Shown here piece after piece: positions 1 through 8,711 of a stretch of 64,000 nucleotides of DNA. Location: contig NKPT01000003.1 of the NCBI GenBank assembly GCA_002254845.1, forward strand, positions 1-64,000, written 5' to 3'. Under the pieces are notes generated by a model, which did no database searches, was not told where the DNA came from, and was given only the letters and a program-made list of their open reading frames with translations. The translations under genes and the position numbers were made by a program. The stretch's first letter is position 1. Every line of letters begins with the position of its first letter. Origin of the DNA: Chloracidobacterium sp. CP2_5A (GTDB lineage Bacteria > Acidobacteriota > Blastocatellia > Chloracidobacteriales > Chloracidobacteriaceae).

Positions 1-26
1 GCCCGAAGCGCGTCAGGCAAAGCGCG

Positions 27-1391
27 TCACGCCTCGTCAGTCAGCTTGATGCCGAAGCGCTCCGCCATGCGATACAGCGTCCGGCGGTCAATGCCCAGGA
101 TTTCCGCCGCCCGCGTGCGGTTGCCCTTGACCGCCTCCAGCACGTGCATCAGATACCGCCGCTCAAGCTCGTCGAGGGTGGGTAAGTCAGCGAAGTTCGA
201 CGCCAGCCAGCTTGGCGCCGGGGAGGCGGCGGCGCTGGCTTCCGAAGCTTGTAGCTTGAGCGGCAGGTCTTCCGGGCGAACGACGCCGCCGCGCGCATGG
301 ATCGCGGCGTACTCGATCGCCGACTGCAACTCGCGGATGTTGCCCGGGAAGTCATATTCCGCCAGCGCCGCCAGCGCCGCCGGCTCAAGCCGCAGGCTCC
401 GGCCCAGGGCCGTGGCGGCTTTCTCAAGGAAGGCTTCCGCCAGCAGCGGCAAATCCTCGCGCCGCTGACGCAGCGGGGGCACGTGGAGCGTAACCGCGCT
501 GAGCCGGTAGTAGAGGTCTTCCCGGAAGCGCCCGGCGGCAACATCGGCCTCTAGATTTCGGTTGGTCGCGGCAATGACGCGCGCATCCACTTGCCGGGCG
601 CGCGAGCTACCGACCGGCCGCACCTCGCCTTCCTGGAGGGCGCGAAGCAGCTTGACTTGCATAGCCAAGGGGATGTCGCCGATTTCATCCAGAAAAAGCG
701 TTCCCTGATCGGCTTCGGCCCAGAGGCCCTTGCGGTCGGCGACGGCTCCGGTAAACGCCCCCCGCGTATGACCAAACAGCTCCGATTCCAGCAGATTTTC
801 GGGCAGCGCGCCGCAGTTGACCGGCAGGAAAGGCCCTTCGGCGCGCAGGCTGTGCCGATGGATGGCCCGCGCAACGAGCTCCTTGCCTGTGCCCGACTCG
901 CCGATGATAAGCGCCGTTGAGCGCGTCGGAGCGACGCGGGCGATTTCCTTGTACAAGGCGACCATCGCGGCCGAGCGCCCAACCATGCCCGAAGCGTCCA
1001 TAACGCCCGCCGCTGCCGGGGCCGGCGGCTCGCCCCCGCGAGCGAGCGCCGATTGGGCCGCGGCGATGACTTCATCCACCTTGAAGGGCTTTGAAATGAA
1101 ATCCCACGCGCCCTCCCGCGAGGCCGCCACCGCCGCGTCGAGCGTTCCAAAGCCCGTCACCAGAATCACTGGGCAGCGCGCCTGAAAATCCTTGAGAAGG
1201 TCAAGTCCGGTGGCGTCGGCTTCAAGGTTAATGTCGCTGACCGCCAAATCAAACGACTGCTCCGCAAAGCGCAAGCGCGCCTCGGCCGGCGATGTCGCCG
1301 TCGTCACCTGCCATCCGCGAGCGGCAAAGATTTCCCGCAGCAGCTCGCAGGAAGCCGCGTCGTCATCCACAACGAGAATGCGCTTGATCAT
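27..1391 (-). CDS. NtrC-family sigma-54-dependent response regulator
   Basis: A 454-residue activator of sigma-54 promoters. It has a receiver domain with phospho-acceptor D53 and the conserved K101, an AAA+ domain with Walker A GESGTGKE (164-171), the sigma-54 contact loop GAFTGA (211-216) and Walker B LFLDEIGD (about 232-239), and a C-terminal Fis-type helix-turn-helix (about 425-450). All three domains are intact and the length is normal for the family. Its ATG overlaps the TGA of the upstream histidine kinase gene (ATGA), and an AGGAGGGA ribosome site lies just before it inside the kinase gene, so the two are translationally coupled and are almost certainly a cognate pair. The target promoters cannot be told from this window. 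Confidence 0.95.
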   Translation of the reverse strand: MIKRILVVDDDAASCELLREIFAARGWQVTTATSPAEARLRFAEQSFDLAVSDINLEADATGLDLLKDFQARCPVILVTGFGTLDAAVAASREGAWDFISKPFKVDEVIAAAQSALARGGEPPAPAAAGVMDASGMVGRSAAMVALYKEIARVAPTRSTALIIGESGTGKELVARAIHRHSLRAEGPFLPVNCGALPENLLESELFGHTRGAFTGAVADRKGLWAEADQGTLFLDEIGDIPLAMQVKLLRALQEGEVRPVGSSRARQVDARVIAATNRNLEADVAAGRFREDLYYRLSAVTLHVPPLRQRREDLPLLAEAFLEKAATALGRSLRLEPAALAALAEYDFPGNIRELQSAIEYAAIHARGGVVRPEDLPLKLQASEASAAASPAPSWLASNFADLPTLDELERRYLMHVLEAVKGNRTRAAEILGIDRRTLYRMAERFGIKLTDEA

Positions 1392-2947
1392 GTCAGTCCC
1401 TCCTTAGCCGGCGGCAGCGTCAGGCGAACCGTCGCCCCACAGCCCGGACGGCTTGTCACCGTGATGTCGCCGCCGTGGTCGCGGATGATTTGCCGGACGA
1501 CGACCAGCCCCAGCCCTGTGCCGCTGCCGCGCGGCTTAGTAGTAAAGAACGGCTCGAAAATCCGCGCCCGCACTTCTTCCGGCATGCCCTGCCCGGTGTC
1601 GCTGACTTCGACGACGAACTGCTCCGCGCTCCCCCCAGCTTCCCAGCGCGCGCTGGTTACGGTTAGCTGACCGCCGTCGGGCATGGCGTCCAGGGCGTTG
1701 TTGAAGAGGTTGATGAACACCTGTTGCAGGTGATCCGGCGCGCCGCGCATGAGCAACGGCACCGCCTCTAGTTGCGTTATCAGACGAACGTTTTTAGCGT
1801 CCAGCGCCGGCTGGATGACCTCAAAGGTCCGGCGTAATGCGCCGTTTAAGTCGAGCAACTGATGCTCGCTGACATCCGGCCGCGTCCGATCCAACATGGC
1901 GCGGACGATGCGCTCGATGCGCTCGATCTGCGCGCCGATGGTTTCCAGCCGGGCGCGCGCCTTGGCATTGCCGTCGAGGTCGGCGCTCAAAAGCTGGACG
2001 TGACCGCTGATCAGATTGAGCGGCGTCCCGACCTCATGCGCCAACTGGGCGGCGGTTTGCCCGGCCACTGCCAGGCGCTCCATATCCGTCAGCCGCCGTG
2101 TCATCGCCCACAACTCGCGGTTGAGGGCTTCAAGTTGCGCATTTCGCTCAGAGAGCTCCGCGGTCGCCTCAGCTACCCGCTCTTCCAAAAGTTGACGCTG
2201 CCGCTCGCGCTCTTCCGTCATGGATCGCACTTGGGTCAGCATCCGGTTGTAGCCGTCCGCCAGCCGGCCGAACTCGTTGGTTGCGCCGGAGGGGATGGTC
2301 GCCGATAGATCGCCCTGCTGCACGCGGTGCATCGCCCCCAGCAGCCGCTCCATCGGCCGATAGACCGTCTGGCGAAAAAGCCAGCTTGTCGCCAGCGTCA
2401 GGGCCGCGACACAGCCCAGCGCCAGCCAGAGCGCCAGCGCGCGGTAGCGCGCCACGACACCAGGGACGGCGTCGAGTCGCTCAACATACTCCACCGCGCC
2501 TTCGGCGCGACCGGTTCGCTTGACGGGCACGCATACCCAGTAGGCTTCGCCGCTATTCGTCAGCGCGCGCTTGGTCGGCAAATTCGCTATGGCCGAGGTG
2601 CGGAGCGCGCCAACGACCGCTTCCGGGTCAGGCGGCGGAAGATCGTCATCCCCCACGGCCGCCACAGCTTGGTAGCTTTTGCCAAGACGCTCCCAAACGC
2701 GGATGCCGACAGCGCCCGGACGCGCGTTTTTGGCCGCCGTCACCAGACGACTCAGGGCTGGCTGTTCGGCGGGCAGGCGCGGAATCTGCTCGGCAAGCGT
2801 GACGGCGTGCAGCTTGACGCGCGTCCGCTGCTCCTCGCTGAGCAAGCGCGCCAGCTCGCGGCTCGACAGCCAGACAAACGCGCCCAGCACGCCAATGGTG
2901 ATGACCGAAGCCAGCAGCGTCACGCGAGTGTGCAGTTTTAAAGCCAT
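1388..2947 (-). CDS. Membrane sensor histidine kinase, partner of the NtrC-type regulator
   Basis: A transmembrane sensor kinase that should phosphorylate the downstream NtrC-type regulator. From the chosen ATG it begins MALKLHTRV with a first membrane helix (about 8-28). An extracytoplasmic sensor region follows, then a second helix (near 165-190), a HAMP linker, a short coiled coil and a HisKA domain with the phospho-acceptor motif HEVGTPLN. The HATPase_c domain has N box NNALDAMP and G boxes DTGQGMP and GTGLGL. The reading frame extends 25 codons further upstream, but the internal ATG sits immediately before a hydrophobic signal-anchor typical of the family, so it is preferred. The 3' end overlaps the regulator start by 4 bp. 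The signal sensed is unknown. Confidence 0.93.
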   Translation of the reverse strand: MALKLHTRVTLLASVITIGVLGAFVWLSSRELARLLSEEQRTRVKLHAVTLAEQIPRLPAEQPALSRLVTAAKNARPGAVGIRVWERLGKSYQAVAAVGDDDLPPPDPEAVVGALRTSAIANLPTKRALTNSGEAYWVCVPVKRTGRAEGAVEYVERLDAVPGVVARYRALALWLALGCVAALTLATSWLFRQTVYRPMERLLGAMHRVQQGDLSATIPSGATNEFGRLADGYNRMLTQVRSMTEERERQRQLLEERVAEATAELSERNAQLEALNRELWAMTRRLTDMERLAVAGQTAAQLAHEVGTPLNLISGHVQLLSADLDGNAKARARLETIGAQIERIERIVRAMLDRTRPDVSEHQLLDLNGALRRTFEVIQPALDAKNVRLITQLEAVPLLMRGAPDHLQQVFINLFNNALDAMPDGGQLTVTSARWEAGGSAEQFVVEVSDTGQGMPEEVRARIFEPFFTTKPRGSGTGLGLVVVRQIIRDHGGDITVTSRPGCGATVRLTLPPAKEGLT

Positions 2948-3053
2948 CTCAAGTCGCGCACCAAAACCGGACTTGACGCAAGTTTCCGGCAGACAGTATG
3001 AGTTGCGCCGCCGCCCGGCCAAGCCGGGAACGCGGCGGGAACTGAGGAAGCCT

Positions 3054-4376
3054 ATGTCTCAACGCGCAGATTCTTCAACTTGCCCAACGGTCGGCATCAT
3101 CGGGCTGGGATATGTCGGCCTGCCGCTCGCCGCGCAGTTCATTCGCGGCGGCTGCCGGGTCATCGGGCTCGACATCGACGGGCGCAAGGTGGCGGCCGTC
3201 AACGCTGGCCGCAGCTATATCAAAAGCGTCCCGGCAGCGGCGATGGCGGAGGCCGTCGCCGCCGGCCGCTTAACGGCGACTAGCGATTTCACCTGCTTGG
3301 CTGAGGCGGCGGCGGTTGTCATTTGCGTTCCAACGCCGCTGACCGCGCACCGGGAGCCAGACTTGTCGTTTATCATCCGCACGGCGGATGCCATGGCGCC
3401 GCACGTGCAACGCGGACAGCTCGTCAGTCTCGAGTCCACAACCTACCCTGGCACGACGGAAGAGGAGCTTGTCCCCCGACTGGAGCGAGGATCCGGGCTG
3501 CGGGCCGGCCTGGATTTTCACGTGGTGTATTCGCCGGAACGCGAAGACCCTGGCAATCCCGCCTTCAGCGCCCGCAACATCCCGAAGGTCATCGGCGGTC
3601 TGACGCCCGACTGCCTAGCGGCTGGCATTCGCCTCTACCGGCATGCCATTCAGTCTCTTGTGCCGGTGTCTTCAACGCGCATCGCCGAGGCGACGAAGCT
3701 GGTCGAAAACATCTTTCGGTGCGTCAATATCGCCATGGTCAATGAACTCAAAGTCGTCTTCGACGCCATGGGCATTGACGTGTGGGAAGTGCTTGACGCC
3801 GCTAAAACCAAGCCTTTCGGCTTCATGAAGTTTGAGCCGGGGCCGGGCCTGGGCGGGCACTGCATTCCGATTGACCCGTTTTATCTAACGTGGAAGGCGC
3901 GCGAGTTCGGCGCGCAGACCAAGTTCATCGAGCTAGCCGGCGACATCAACGCCAGCATGCCGCGCTATGTCGTCACGCGCCTGCTGGAGGCCCTGTCAGA
4001 CCTGGGCAAGCCGCTGCGCGGGGCGAACATCCTGCTGCTGGGGCTGGCGTACAAGAAAAACGTGGACGACCCGCGCGAGTCGCCGACGTTCGCCATCTGG
4101 GATCTGCTGCGCGCGCGTCAGGCGCGGGTTCAGTTCCACGACCCGCATATTCCCGTCGCGCCGCCAATGCGCGAGTATCCCGACTACGCCGGAACGCCCT
4201 CCGTCCCGCTGACCGCCGAAACTCTGGCGCAGAGCGACGCCGCGGTGATTTGCACGGCGCACGACGCGATTGACTACGCTTTTGTCGTCGAGCATGCGCC
4301 GCTGGTTATTGACACCCGCAACGCCTGCGCAGCCACCTTGCCAGACCTTTGGCGCGGCAAGGTGGTCAAAGCCTGA
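3054..4376 (+). CDS. wbpA: UDP-N-acetyl-sugar 6-dehydrogenase (nucleotide sugar dehydrogenase)
   Basis: A 440-residue enzyme of the UDP-glucose/UDP-GlcNAc dehydrogenase family. It oxidises C6 of a UDP-sugar to the carboxylate with two NAD+, supplying uronic acid precursors for polysaccharide or lipopolysaccharide. The N-terminal Rossmann motif is GIIGLGYVG (14-22). The catalytic cysteine is C270 in GLGGHCIPIDPF, and the C-terminal domain ends in the usual UDP-binding region. The active-site context is closer to WbpA/WecC-type (N-acetylated sugars) than to UDP-glucose dehydrogenase, but the exact substrate is not certain. The start was set at ATG 3054, with GAGGAA upstream; the longer in-frame reading into the divergent kinase gene is not credible. 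No other polysaccharide genes adjoin it. Confidence 0.88.
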   Translation: MSQRADSSTCPTVGIIGLGYVGLPLAAQFIRGGCRVIGLDIDGRKVAAVNAGRSYIKSVPAAAMAEAVAAGRLTATSDFTCLAEAAAVVICVPTPLTAHREPDLSFIIRTADAMAPHVQRGQLVSLESTTYPGTTEEELVPRLERGSGLRAGLDFHVVYSPEREDPGNPAFSARNIPKVIGGLTPDCLAAGIRLYRHAIQSLVPVSSTRIAEATKLVENIFRCVNIAMVNELKVVFDAMGIDVWEVLDAAKTKPFGFMKFEPGPGLGGHCIPIDPFYLTWKAREFGAQTKFIELAGDINASMPRYVVTRLLEALSDLGKPLRGANILLLGLAYKKNVDDPRESPTFAIWDLLRARQARVQFHDPHIPVAPPMREYPDYAGTPSVPLTAETLAQSDAAVICTAHDAIDYAFVVEHAPLVIDTRNACAATLPDLWRGKVVKA

Positions 4377-4483
4377 AAGCATTCCCCCGGACTGCAACGC
4401 CATCGCGTTTCAAGGGATGAAAGCTGATGCGTCAGGACTGGAGCGTCAACCTCAAACGGACAAGCCTACTAAACTGACCTGTC

Positions 4484-4513
4484 CGCCCTGCGGGAGCGGA
4501 TTGCCGCAGGGCG
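4484..4513. other. Perfect 10-bp inverted repeat (hairpin) downstream of wbpA
   Basis: CGCCCTGCGG (4484-4493), a 10-nt loop, then the exact reverse complement CCGCAGGGCG (4504-4513). There is no T-tract on either side, so it is not a classical intrinsic terminator. It lies in the 292-bp convergent gap between the dehydrogenase gene and the DUF4388 gene, where I see no gene. It may stabilise a 3' end, act as a weak terminator or be a REP-like element. Confidence 0.6.
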
Positions 4514-4623
4514 CGTCCCGCCGGACGCCGACGCTCGCCAGGGCGAGCTGAACTGGATTCAAGCTTTCCAAGCGCCGGAGCTGCGCGATCTCTGCCCGCC
4601 GCCCCGCAGAGCGGGCGATCGCT

Positions 4624-4672
4624 CGGGAAGCGAGCTAGTCCGGGAAGCGAGCTAGTCCGGGAAGCGAGCTAG
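4624..4672. repeat. 17-bp tandem repeat, about 2.9 copies
   Basis: The unit CGGGAAGCGAGCTAGTC occurs at 4624-4640 and 4641-4657 exactly, with 15 matching bases of a third copy at 4658-4672. The third copy contains the stop codon of the minus-strand DUF4388 gene (4669-4671). Each unit carries the same in-register CTAG, so each copy offers a stop on the minus strand. Confidence 0.9.
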
Positions 4673-4977
4673 GACGCGGGCGACAGACGAGTCCGCAACT
4701 TGGAAAGCTCCGCCCAGGTCAGCCCCAAAGTCTGGCTTGGGGGACGAATATTGACAATCACTTGAAAGCTGGCGGATTGCCACCGCAGCAGCGCCAAAAG
4801 CGCTGGCTCTCCGGACAGCCCGTCCAGAGTCGCGTGCATAACTTGTCCACTCTCGAAATAAATCCAGCCCTGCCAGCGGTCGTGGCGCAGCTCAAGGGCC
4901 GCCGGGCGGCGAGCGAAACATAGAATTTGGGTCAGCGTGAGCAGATCGAGGTCAGCTAAAGTTCCCTGTGTGGGCAC
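4669..4977 (-). CDS. DUF4388 domain protein (PatA N-terminal-like)
   Basis: A 102-residue protein consisting only of a DUF4388 domain. This small alpha/beta domain occurs at the N-terminus of PatA-like response regulators and in many gliding or pilus-associated regulators. The pattern LADLDLLTLTQILCFARR, followed by GWIYFESGQVMHA and the hydrophobic GEPALLALLRW, is typical. It starts 6 bp after the stop of the upstream receiver-domain gene, so the two are co-transcribed and probably act together. The 3' end lies in a 17-bp tandem repeat. The biochemical function of the domain is not known. Confidence 0.75.
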   Translation of the reverse strand: MPTQGTLADLDLLTLTQILCFARRPAALELRHDRWQGWIYFESGQVMHATLDGLSGEPALLALLRWQSASFQVIVNIRPPSQTLGLTWAELSKLRTRLSPAS

Positions 4978-4983
4978 GTTTTT

Positions 4984-5907
4984 TTATTCCTTGAGATGAC
5001 GCCGAATGCTGAGCACAAGGTCCTCCGTCTTGAAGGGCTTGGTCATGTATTGCGTCGCCCCGGCCAGGCGGCTTTGCACTTTATCAAAGAGACTCTCCCG
5101 ACTGGAGAGCATCACAACCGGAACGCTCCGCCGCGACTTTTCCGCTCGAATCTGCCTGCAGAGCTGATAGCCGTCCATGCCGCCCGGCAGCGCGACATCC
5201 AGGATCACCAAGTCCGCCTTGACTTCCTTGAGCTTAGCTAATGCCTCATAGCCATCCGCCGCCGTCACGACGCGGTAGCCGCTGCTTTCCAGCGTCTGCG
5301 TAATGACTCGGCGCACTGTAAGGCTATCGTCGACCACCAAAATGACTTTGGCGTCGGGAGGAAGCTGCGAGGCGAGCTTTTCCGCCTCGCCGGTTTTGGT
5401 TGGCGCGTATTTTAGGGGCAGCGGCTGTGGCGCGGGCTGGACAGCCGGCGCCGGCGCGCTCACCGCGGGCATCGCCTGTACCGTTGTAGCCGTGCGCGGC
5501 ATGGGCGACGTTGAGGGATCAGGCAACAGGGACAGCGACGTGGCGACTGATGGCAAGTTGTCAATGGTCGGCAAGCCCGACGCCGGCAAGGCGACGGTTT
5601 GGGCGTCGGCATTCGCCGGCGGCGACAGGGGCGTCGTCACGGCCGGCGGCTGATCCTGTAACTGCCGAATTTTATCCAGCCATTCCTGCGCCTGCCGATT
5701 GCCCGGATTAATGCCTAGCGCCTTCGTCAAGCACCAGGCGGCATCTTTCGGCGTCATCGAAACCGACGCGCGCCACATCCAGGCCACCTCGTTGTCAGGA
5801 TCCGCTTCGGTCACTTCAATGAGCAGCCCGCGGGCGCGCCCCTTGTCGCCGGCTTTGGCCGATGCGATGGCTTGCTGAAGCAACAACTGTACTTCGGTGG
5901 AGGACAT
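4984..5907 (-). CDS. TPR-like / receiver-domain response regulator
   Basis: A 307-residue cytoplasmic protein. The N-terminal 90 residues are helical and TPR-like (repeated small-residue pattern including EVAWMWRASVSMTPKDA and INPGNRQAQEWL). A long Pro/Ala/Thr-rich linker (about 95-180) leads to a C-terminal CheY-like receiver domain with acidic pocket VVDDS, phospho-acceptor in LVILDVALPGG and the conserved lysine in MTKPFK. There is no DNA-binding output domain, so it should signal by protein contact, as PilG/PilH-type regulators do. ATG 5907 is preferred to a TTG five codons upstream. It is followed after 6 bp by the DUF4388 gene, forming a two-gene cassette. Confidence 0.85.
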   Translation of the reverse strand: MSSTEVQLLLQQAIASAKAGDKGRARGLLIEVTEADPDNEVAWMWRASVSMTPKDAAWCLTKALGINPGNRQAQEWLDKIRQLQDQPPAVTTPLSPPANADAQTVALPASGLPTIDNLPSVATSLSLLPDPSTSPMPRTATTVQAMPAVSAPAPAVQPAPQPLPLKYAPTKTGEAEKLASQLPPDAKVILVVDDSLTVRRVITQTLESSGYRVVTAADGYEALAKLKEVKADLVILDVALPGGMDGYQLCRQIRAEKSRRSVPVVMLSSRESLFDKVQSRLAGATQYMTKPFKTEDLVLSIRRHLKE

Positions 5908-6011
5908 ACCGTCTCTCAACAAAGCCTTGACGAAGTGGACAGACGCCCTGCCGCTTTCGCCCCTGGATTGTAGGGTGAAGCTGCATGTTGTGCAACGCTT
6001 GCTTCTCGCGT

Positions 6012-7724
6012 TCAGTAGCCCGCCGCCTGCCCGTCCTTGCGCGATTCCGACGCCCCGTAATAGACGCCCTGCTCGGCGTCCCAGCGAATCGCCTGGTAGC
6101 CGCCGTAATCGCCAACGGCAAACCCGACGCGATGCCCCGCGCGGATAAGCTCCCGGATGATTTCGTAAGAAAACCCGGTTTCCAGCGTCACTGTCCCGCC
6201 GCCGGTCGCCCGCTCGCCGGTCGGCTCGGACGACCCCTGATGATCAATGCGCGGCGCGTCGCCCGCCTCCTGGACGTTCATCCCGAAGTCAATGATGTTG
6301 ATGAGGATTTGCACGTGGCCAAGCGGCTGAAAGCCCCCGCCCATCACGCCAAAGCTCAGAAATGGCTGACCGTCTTTCGTGACAAAAGCCGGGATGATCG
6401 TGTGAAACGGACGCTTCCCCGGCGCATAGACGTTGGCGTGGCCTTCTTCGAGCGCAAACATTTCGCCCCGGTCGTGCAGCATAAAGCCCAGACCGTCGGG
6501 AACCATCCCCGAACCCATCCCGCGGTAGTTGCTCTGGATGAGGGACACCATCATGCCGTTGCGGTCGGCGGTCGTCAGATAAATGGTGTCGCCGGTCTGG
6601 AGCGCCGGATCGCCCGCCTCGCGCCGCGTTCCGGCGCGCTGGGGATGAATCAGCTTCCGGCGCTCGGCGGCATAGGCTTTGGAAAGCAAGCCCGCCACCG
6701 GCACGCTAGCGAACGCCGGGTCGGCGTAATACTTCGCGCGGTCTTCGTAGGCCAGCTTTTTCGCCTCCACGAAGTAATGAAGGTGCTCGCGGCTGCCGAA
6801 GCCGAACTTGGCCAAATCGTAGCCTTCGAGGATGTTCAGCATTTGAAGCGCCGCCAGCCCCTGACCGTTCGGCGGCAGCTCCCACACGTCATAGCCTCGG
6901 TAGTTGGTTGAGATTGGCTCGACCCATTCGGACGCATGCGCGGCCAGGTCTTCGCGGTCCAGAAAGCCGCCCTGCCGGGCGATGAAGTCGGCGATGACGC
7001 CCGCGATTTCGCCTTTGTAAAAGGCGTCGCGCCCGCCGGCCGCGATTTTTTCAAGCGTCGTCGCCAGTTGCGGGTTGCGGAACAGCTCGCCCTTGCGCGG
7101 CGTCCGGCCGCCCGGCGCATAGACTTCGCGGACATTGGGAAACTGCGCTAGCGCCGCCGCGTTGCGCTCCCAGTAGTAGGCGATGAGCTCCGACACCGGA
7201 AAGCCCTCGCGCGCGTAAGCGATCGCCGGCGCGAGCAGCTCCTTCATCGGCAGCGCCCCAAACCGCGCGTGGAGCGCGAACCATCCGTCCACGCAGCCCG
7301 GCGCGGTTACCGGCAACGGCCCGAACGATGGGATGCGCTTGAGGCCGCGCCGCCGGAACTCGTCCAGCGTCAGGCGCTTGGGCGATCGGCCGCTGGCGTT
7401 GAGACCGTGGAGGCGCCGGGTTTTTGGATCCCACACCAGCGCGAACAGGTCGCCGCCGACCCCGCAGCCGGTCGGCTCGACCAGTCCTAGGACGGCGTTG
7501 GCCGCAATGGCGGCGTCCACGGCCGTGCCGCCGCGCTTGAGAATGTCCACGGCGACTTGCGTCGCCAGCGGCTGGCTCGTGCATGCCAGGCCATGGCGCG
7601 CAATAACTTCCGAGCGCGTCGCGAAGGGGCGCCCCGTAATCCGGTCGGGCGCGGCCGTCCGCGCCGCGCCGGCGCCCGCCAGCGCCAAGAAGCCTAAAGC
7701 CCAGGCCCAGATTCGTCTCATCAT
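6012..7724 (-). CDS. ggt: Gamma-glutamyltransferase (first copy)
   Basis: A 570-residue Ntn-hydrolase proenzyme that cleaves or transfers the gamma-glutamyl group of glutathione and related peptides, normally in the periplasm after autocleavage into large and small subunits. The start at MMRRIWAWAL gives a signal peptide ending near AGAGAA. The large-subunit motif GGTAVDAAIAA is present. The likely autocleavage nucleophile is T380 in GDTIYLTT, and the small subunit has SNYRGMGSGMVPDGLGFMLHDRG-type glycine loops. The TTH dipeptide of E. coli GGT is replaced by TIY, as in the YwrD/ACY-like branch, so acylase-type substrates are possible. The frame extends upstream, but only this start gives a secretion signal. 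Confidence 0.88.
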   Translation of the reverse strand: MMRRIWAWALGFLALAGAGAARTAAPDRITGRPFATRSEVIARHGLACTSQPLATQVAVDILKRGGTAVDAAIAANAVLGLVEPTGCGVGGDLFALVWDPKTRRLHGLNASGRSPKRLTLDEFRRRGLKRIPSFGPLPVTAPGCVDGWFALHARFGALPMKELLAPAIAYAREGFPVSELIAYYWERNAAALAQFPNVREVYAPGGRTPRKGELFRNPQLATTLEKIAAGGRDAFYKGEIAGVIADFIARQGGFLDREDLAAHASEWVEPISTNYRGYDVWELPPNGQGLAALQMLNILEGYDLAKFGFGSREHLHYFVEAKKLAYEDRAKYYADPAFASVPVAGLLSKAYAAERRKLIHPQRAGTRREAGDPALQTGDTIYLTTADRNGMMVSLIQSNYRGMGSGMVPDGLGFMLHDRGEMFALEEGHANVYAPGKRPFHTIIPAFVTKDGQPFLSFGVMGGGFQPLGHVQILINIIDFGMNVQEAGDAPRIDHQGSSEPTGERATGGGTVTLETGFSYEIIRELIRAGHRVGFAVGDYGGYQAIRWDAEQGVYYGASESRKDGQAAGY

Positions 7725-7778
7725 AGGCGTGTTTTTCACCGCGCAGCCCGCTCGCCCGGCGGCGGGGCAACCAGGGGC

Positions 7779-7808
7779 TTGACAAGAGTCAACGCCGTTC
7801 ACTGAGTT
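7779..7808 (+). promoter_or_regulatory. Promoter with embedded TetR-type operator
   Basis: A perfect -35 hexamer TTGACA (7779-7784) is followed by a weak -10 candidate TGAGTT (7803-7808, 18-bp spacer). The spacer holds the near-palindrome TCAACG-C-CGTTCA (7789-7801, one mismatch between arms). The same half-sites recur as a perfect palindrome at 8167-8179. Overlap of promoter and operator just upstream of a tetR remnant is the usual layout for autorepression. Confidence 0.55.
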
Positions 7809-7836
7809 AGCAGCGTTACCCAAAGGGAGACTCGCC

Positions 7837-8166
7837 ATGGACGCGCAGGAGCGCAAAACCCGTCATAAAGCCAACGGGCGGCGGCTCGTCCTTGACGCCG
7901 CCATGCTCAACAGCGACCGCGCCCAGGTCAAGCTTCAGCGCGGACCGGCCTGCTGTGACAACCTCCGGCGCGTCACGCGGCGCGCCGTCGCCGACGGCTA
8001 CCTGGTCGCCGACGCCCCCGAAGCGACGGCGCAGGCGCTGTGGGCGGGCGTTTACGGCGTCGCCTCGCTGCTCATCGCGCATCCGAGCTTTCCCCTCGTT
8101 GTCCAGCGCAAGCTCATTGACCGCCTGCTCGCCATTCCGCTCTGCGGCGCGCGCCGGCGGTATTAG
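7837..8166 (+). pseudogene. TetR/AcrR-family regulator remnant lacking the DNA-binding helices
   Basis: This 109-codon open frame has a good ribosome site (AAAGGGAGA) and ATG. Only its ends look like a TetR protein. The first 22 residues (MDAQERK...RRLVLDAA) match the start of the first helix. The sequence then jumps to a C-terminal TetR ligand domain of the WHG type: NLRRVTRRAVADGYL, then AQALWAGVYGVASLLIAHPSF. The helix-turn-helix and about half of the ligand domain are missing, with the frame kept, which points to an internal deletion. The protein could not bind DNA as a normal TetR. It lies upstream of three further broken genes of an efflux type. Confidence 0.7.
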
Positions 8167-8179
8167 TGAACGTCGTTCA
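8167..8179. promoter_or_regulatory. Perfect 13-bp palindrome, putative TetR operator
   Basis: TGAACG-T-CGTTCA lies immediately after the tetR remnant stop codon and 18 bp before the ATG of the thioesterase. It shares its half-sites with the imperfect copy at 7789-7801. Two copies flanking a TetR-family gene are typical of operators. Confidence 0.5.
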
Positions 8180-8197
8180 GAAAAAGAGGACATGATT

Positions 8198-8711
8198 ATG
8201 ACCAACGCGCGACTTGAAGCTTTCCAGCGTCTCGCGGGCCGCCCCCTGGCCGAACACAGCCCCTCGCCCCTCGCCCCTCGCCCGCTGGCTGGGGGGAACG
8301 CTCAAACAGGCCAGGCTGGGCGAGACCATCTTTGAGTTTGTCGTCCGCCCGGAGATGACCAACCCGGCCGGCATCCTGCACGGCGGCGCGGCCGCCGCCA
8401 TTATCGATGAAGCCCTGGGAGCCACCGTCCACGGCACGCTCAATCTGGATGTTTTTTACACTTCCGTCAATCTGGCGATTGACTTCATCGGGAGCGCGCG
8501 CGCCGGCGAGACCATCGCGGCGGAGACGCGCGTCGTCCGGCAGGGCAAAACCATTATCAACGCCGAATGCTGGCTACGCGGCGCGGACGGGCGGCTGCTG
8601 GCGCGCGCCACAACGAACCTGTTGCGAACAAGCGTTCCAATTGCCGCCGTCGCGCCCCGGTCAGCTTCCGCCGACGCCCCCCGGCGCGAAGAGAGCGGGA
8701 GGACGCCCTGA
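8198..8711 (+). pseudogene. PaaI-type acyl-CoA thioesterase, frameshifted by a 7-bp tandem duplication
   Basis: A hotdog-fold thioesterase. The start (ATG 8198 after AAAGAGGA) reads MTNARLEAFQRLAGRPLAE and goes out of frame inside three tandem copies of CCCTCGC (8261-8281). The rest lies in another frame and is intact: RWLGGTLKQARLGE, the catalytic-loop motif NPAGILHGGAAAAIIDEALG, then FYTSVNLAIDFIGSARAGE and ARATTNLLRT. Deleting one 7-bp copy restores one continuous reading (SPSPLARWLGGTLKQ). A TTG at 8214 could start a shortened product in the second frame, so residual function or phase variation is possible. Neighbouring genes are clearly decayed, which favours a pseudogene. Confidence 0.75.
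8261..8281 (+). repeat. 7-bp tandem repeat CCCTCGC x3
   Basis: Three exact copies at 8261-8267, 8268-8274 and 8275-8281 inside the thioesterase gene. Two copies would keep the gene in frame and the third shifts it by +1. Confidence 0.95.

Noticed and set aside
4270-4551. 93-codon plus-strand frame after the dehydrogenase gene
   Set aside because: Overlaps the end of a well-defined gene in another frame and includes the 10-bp hairpin; no motif.
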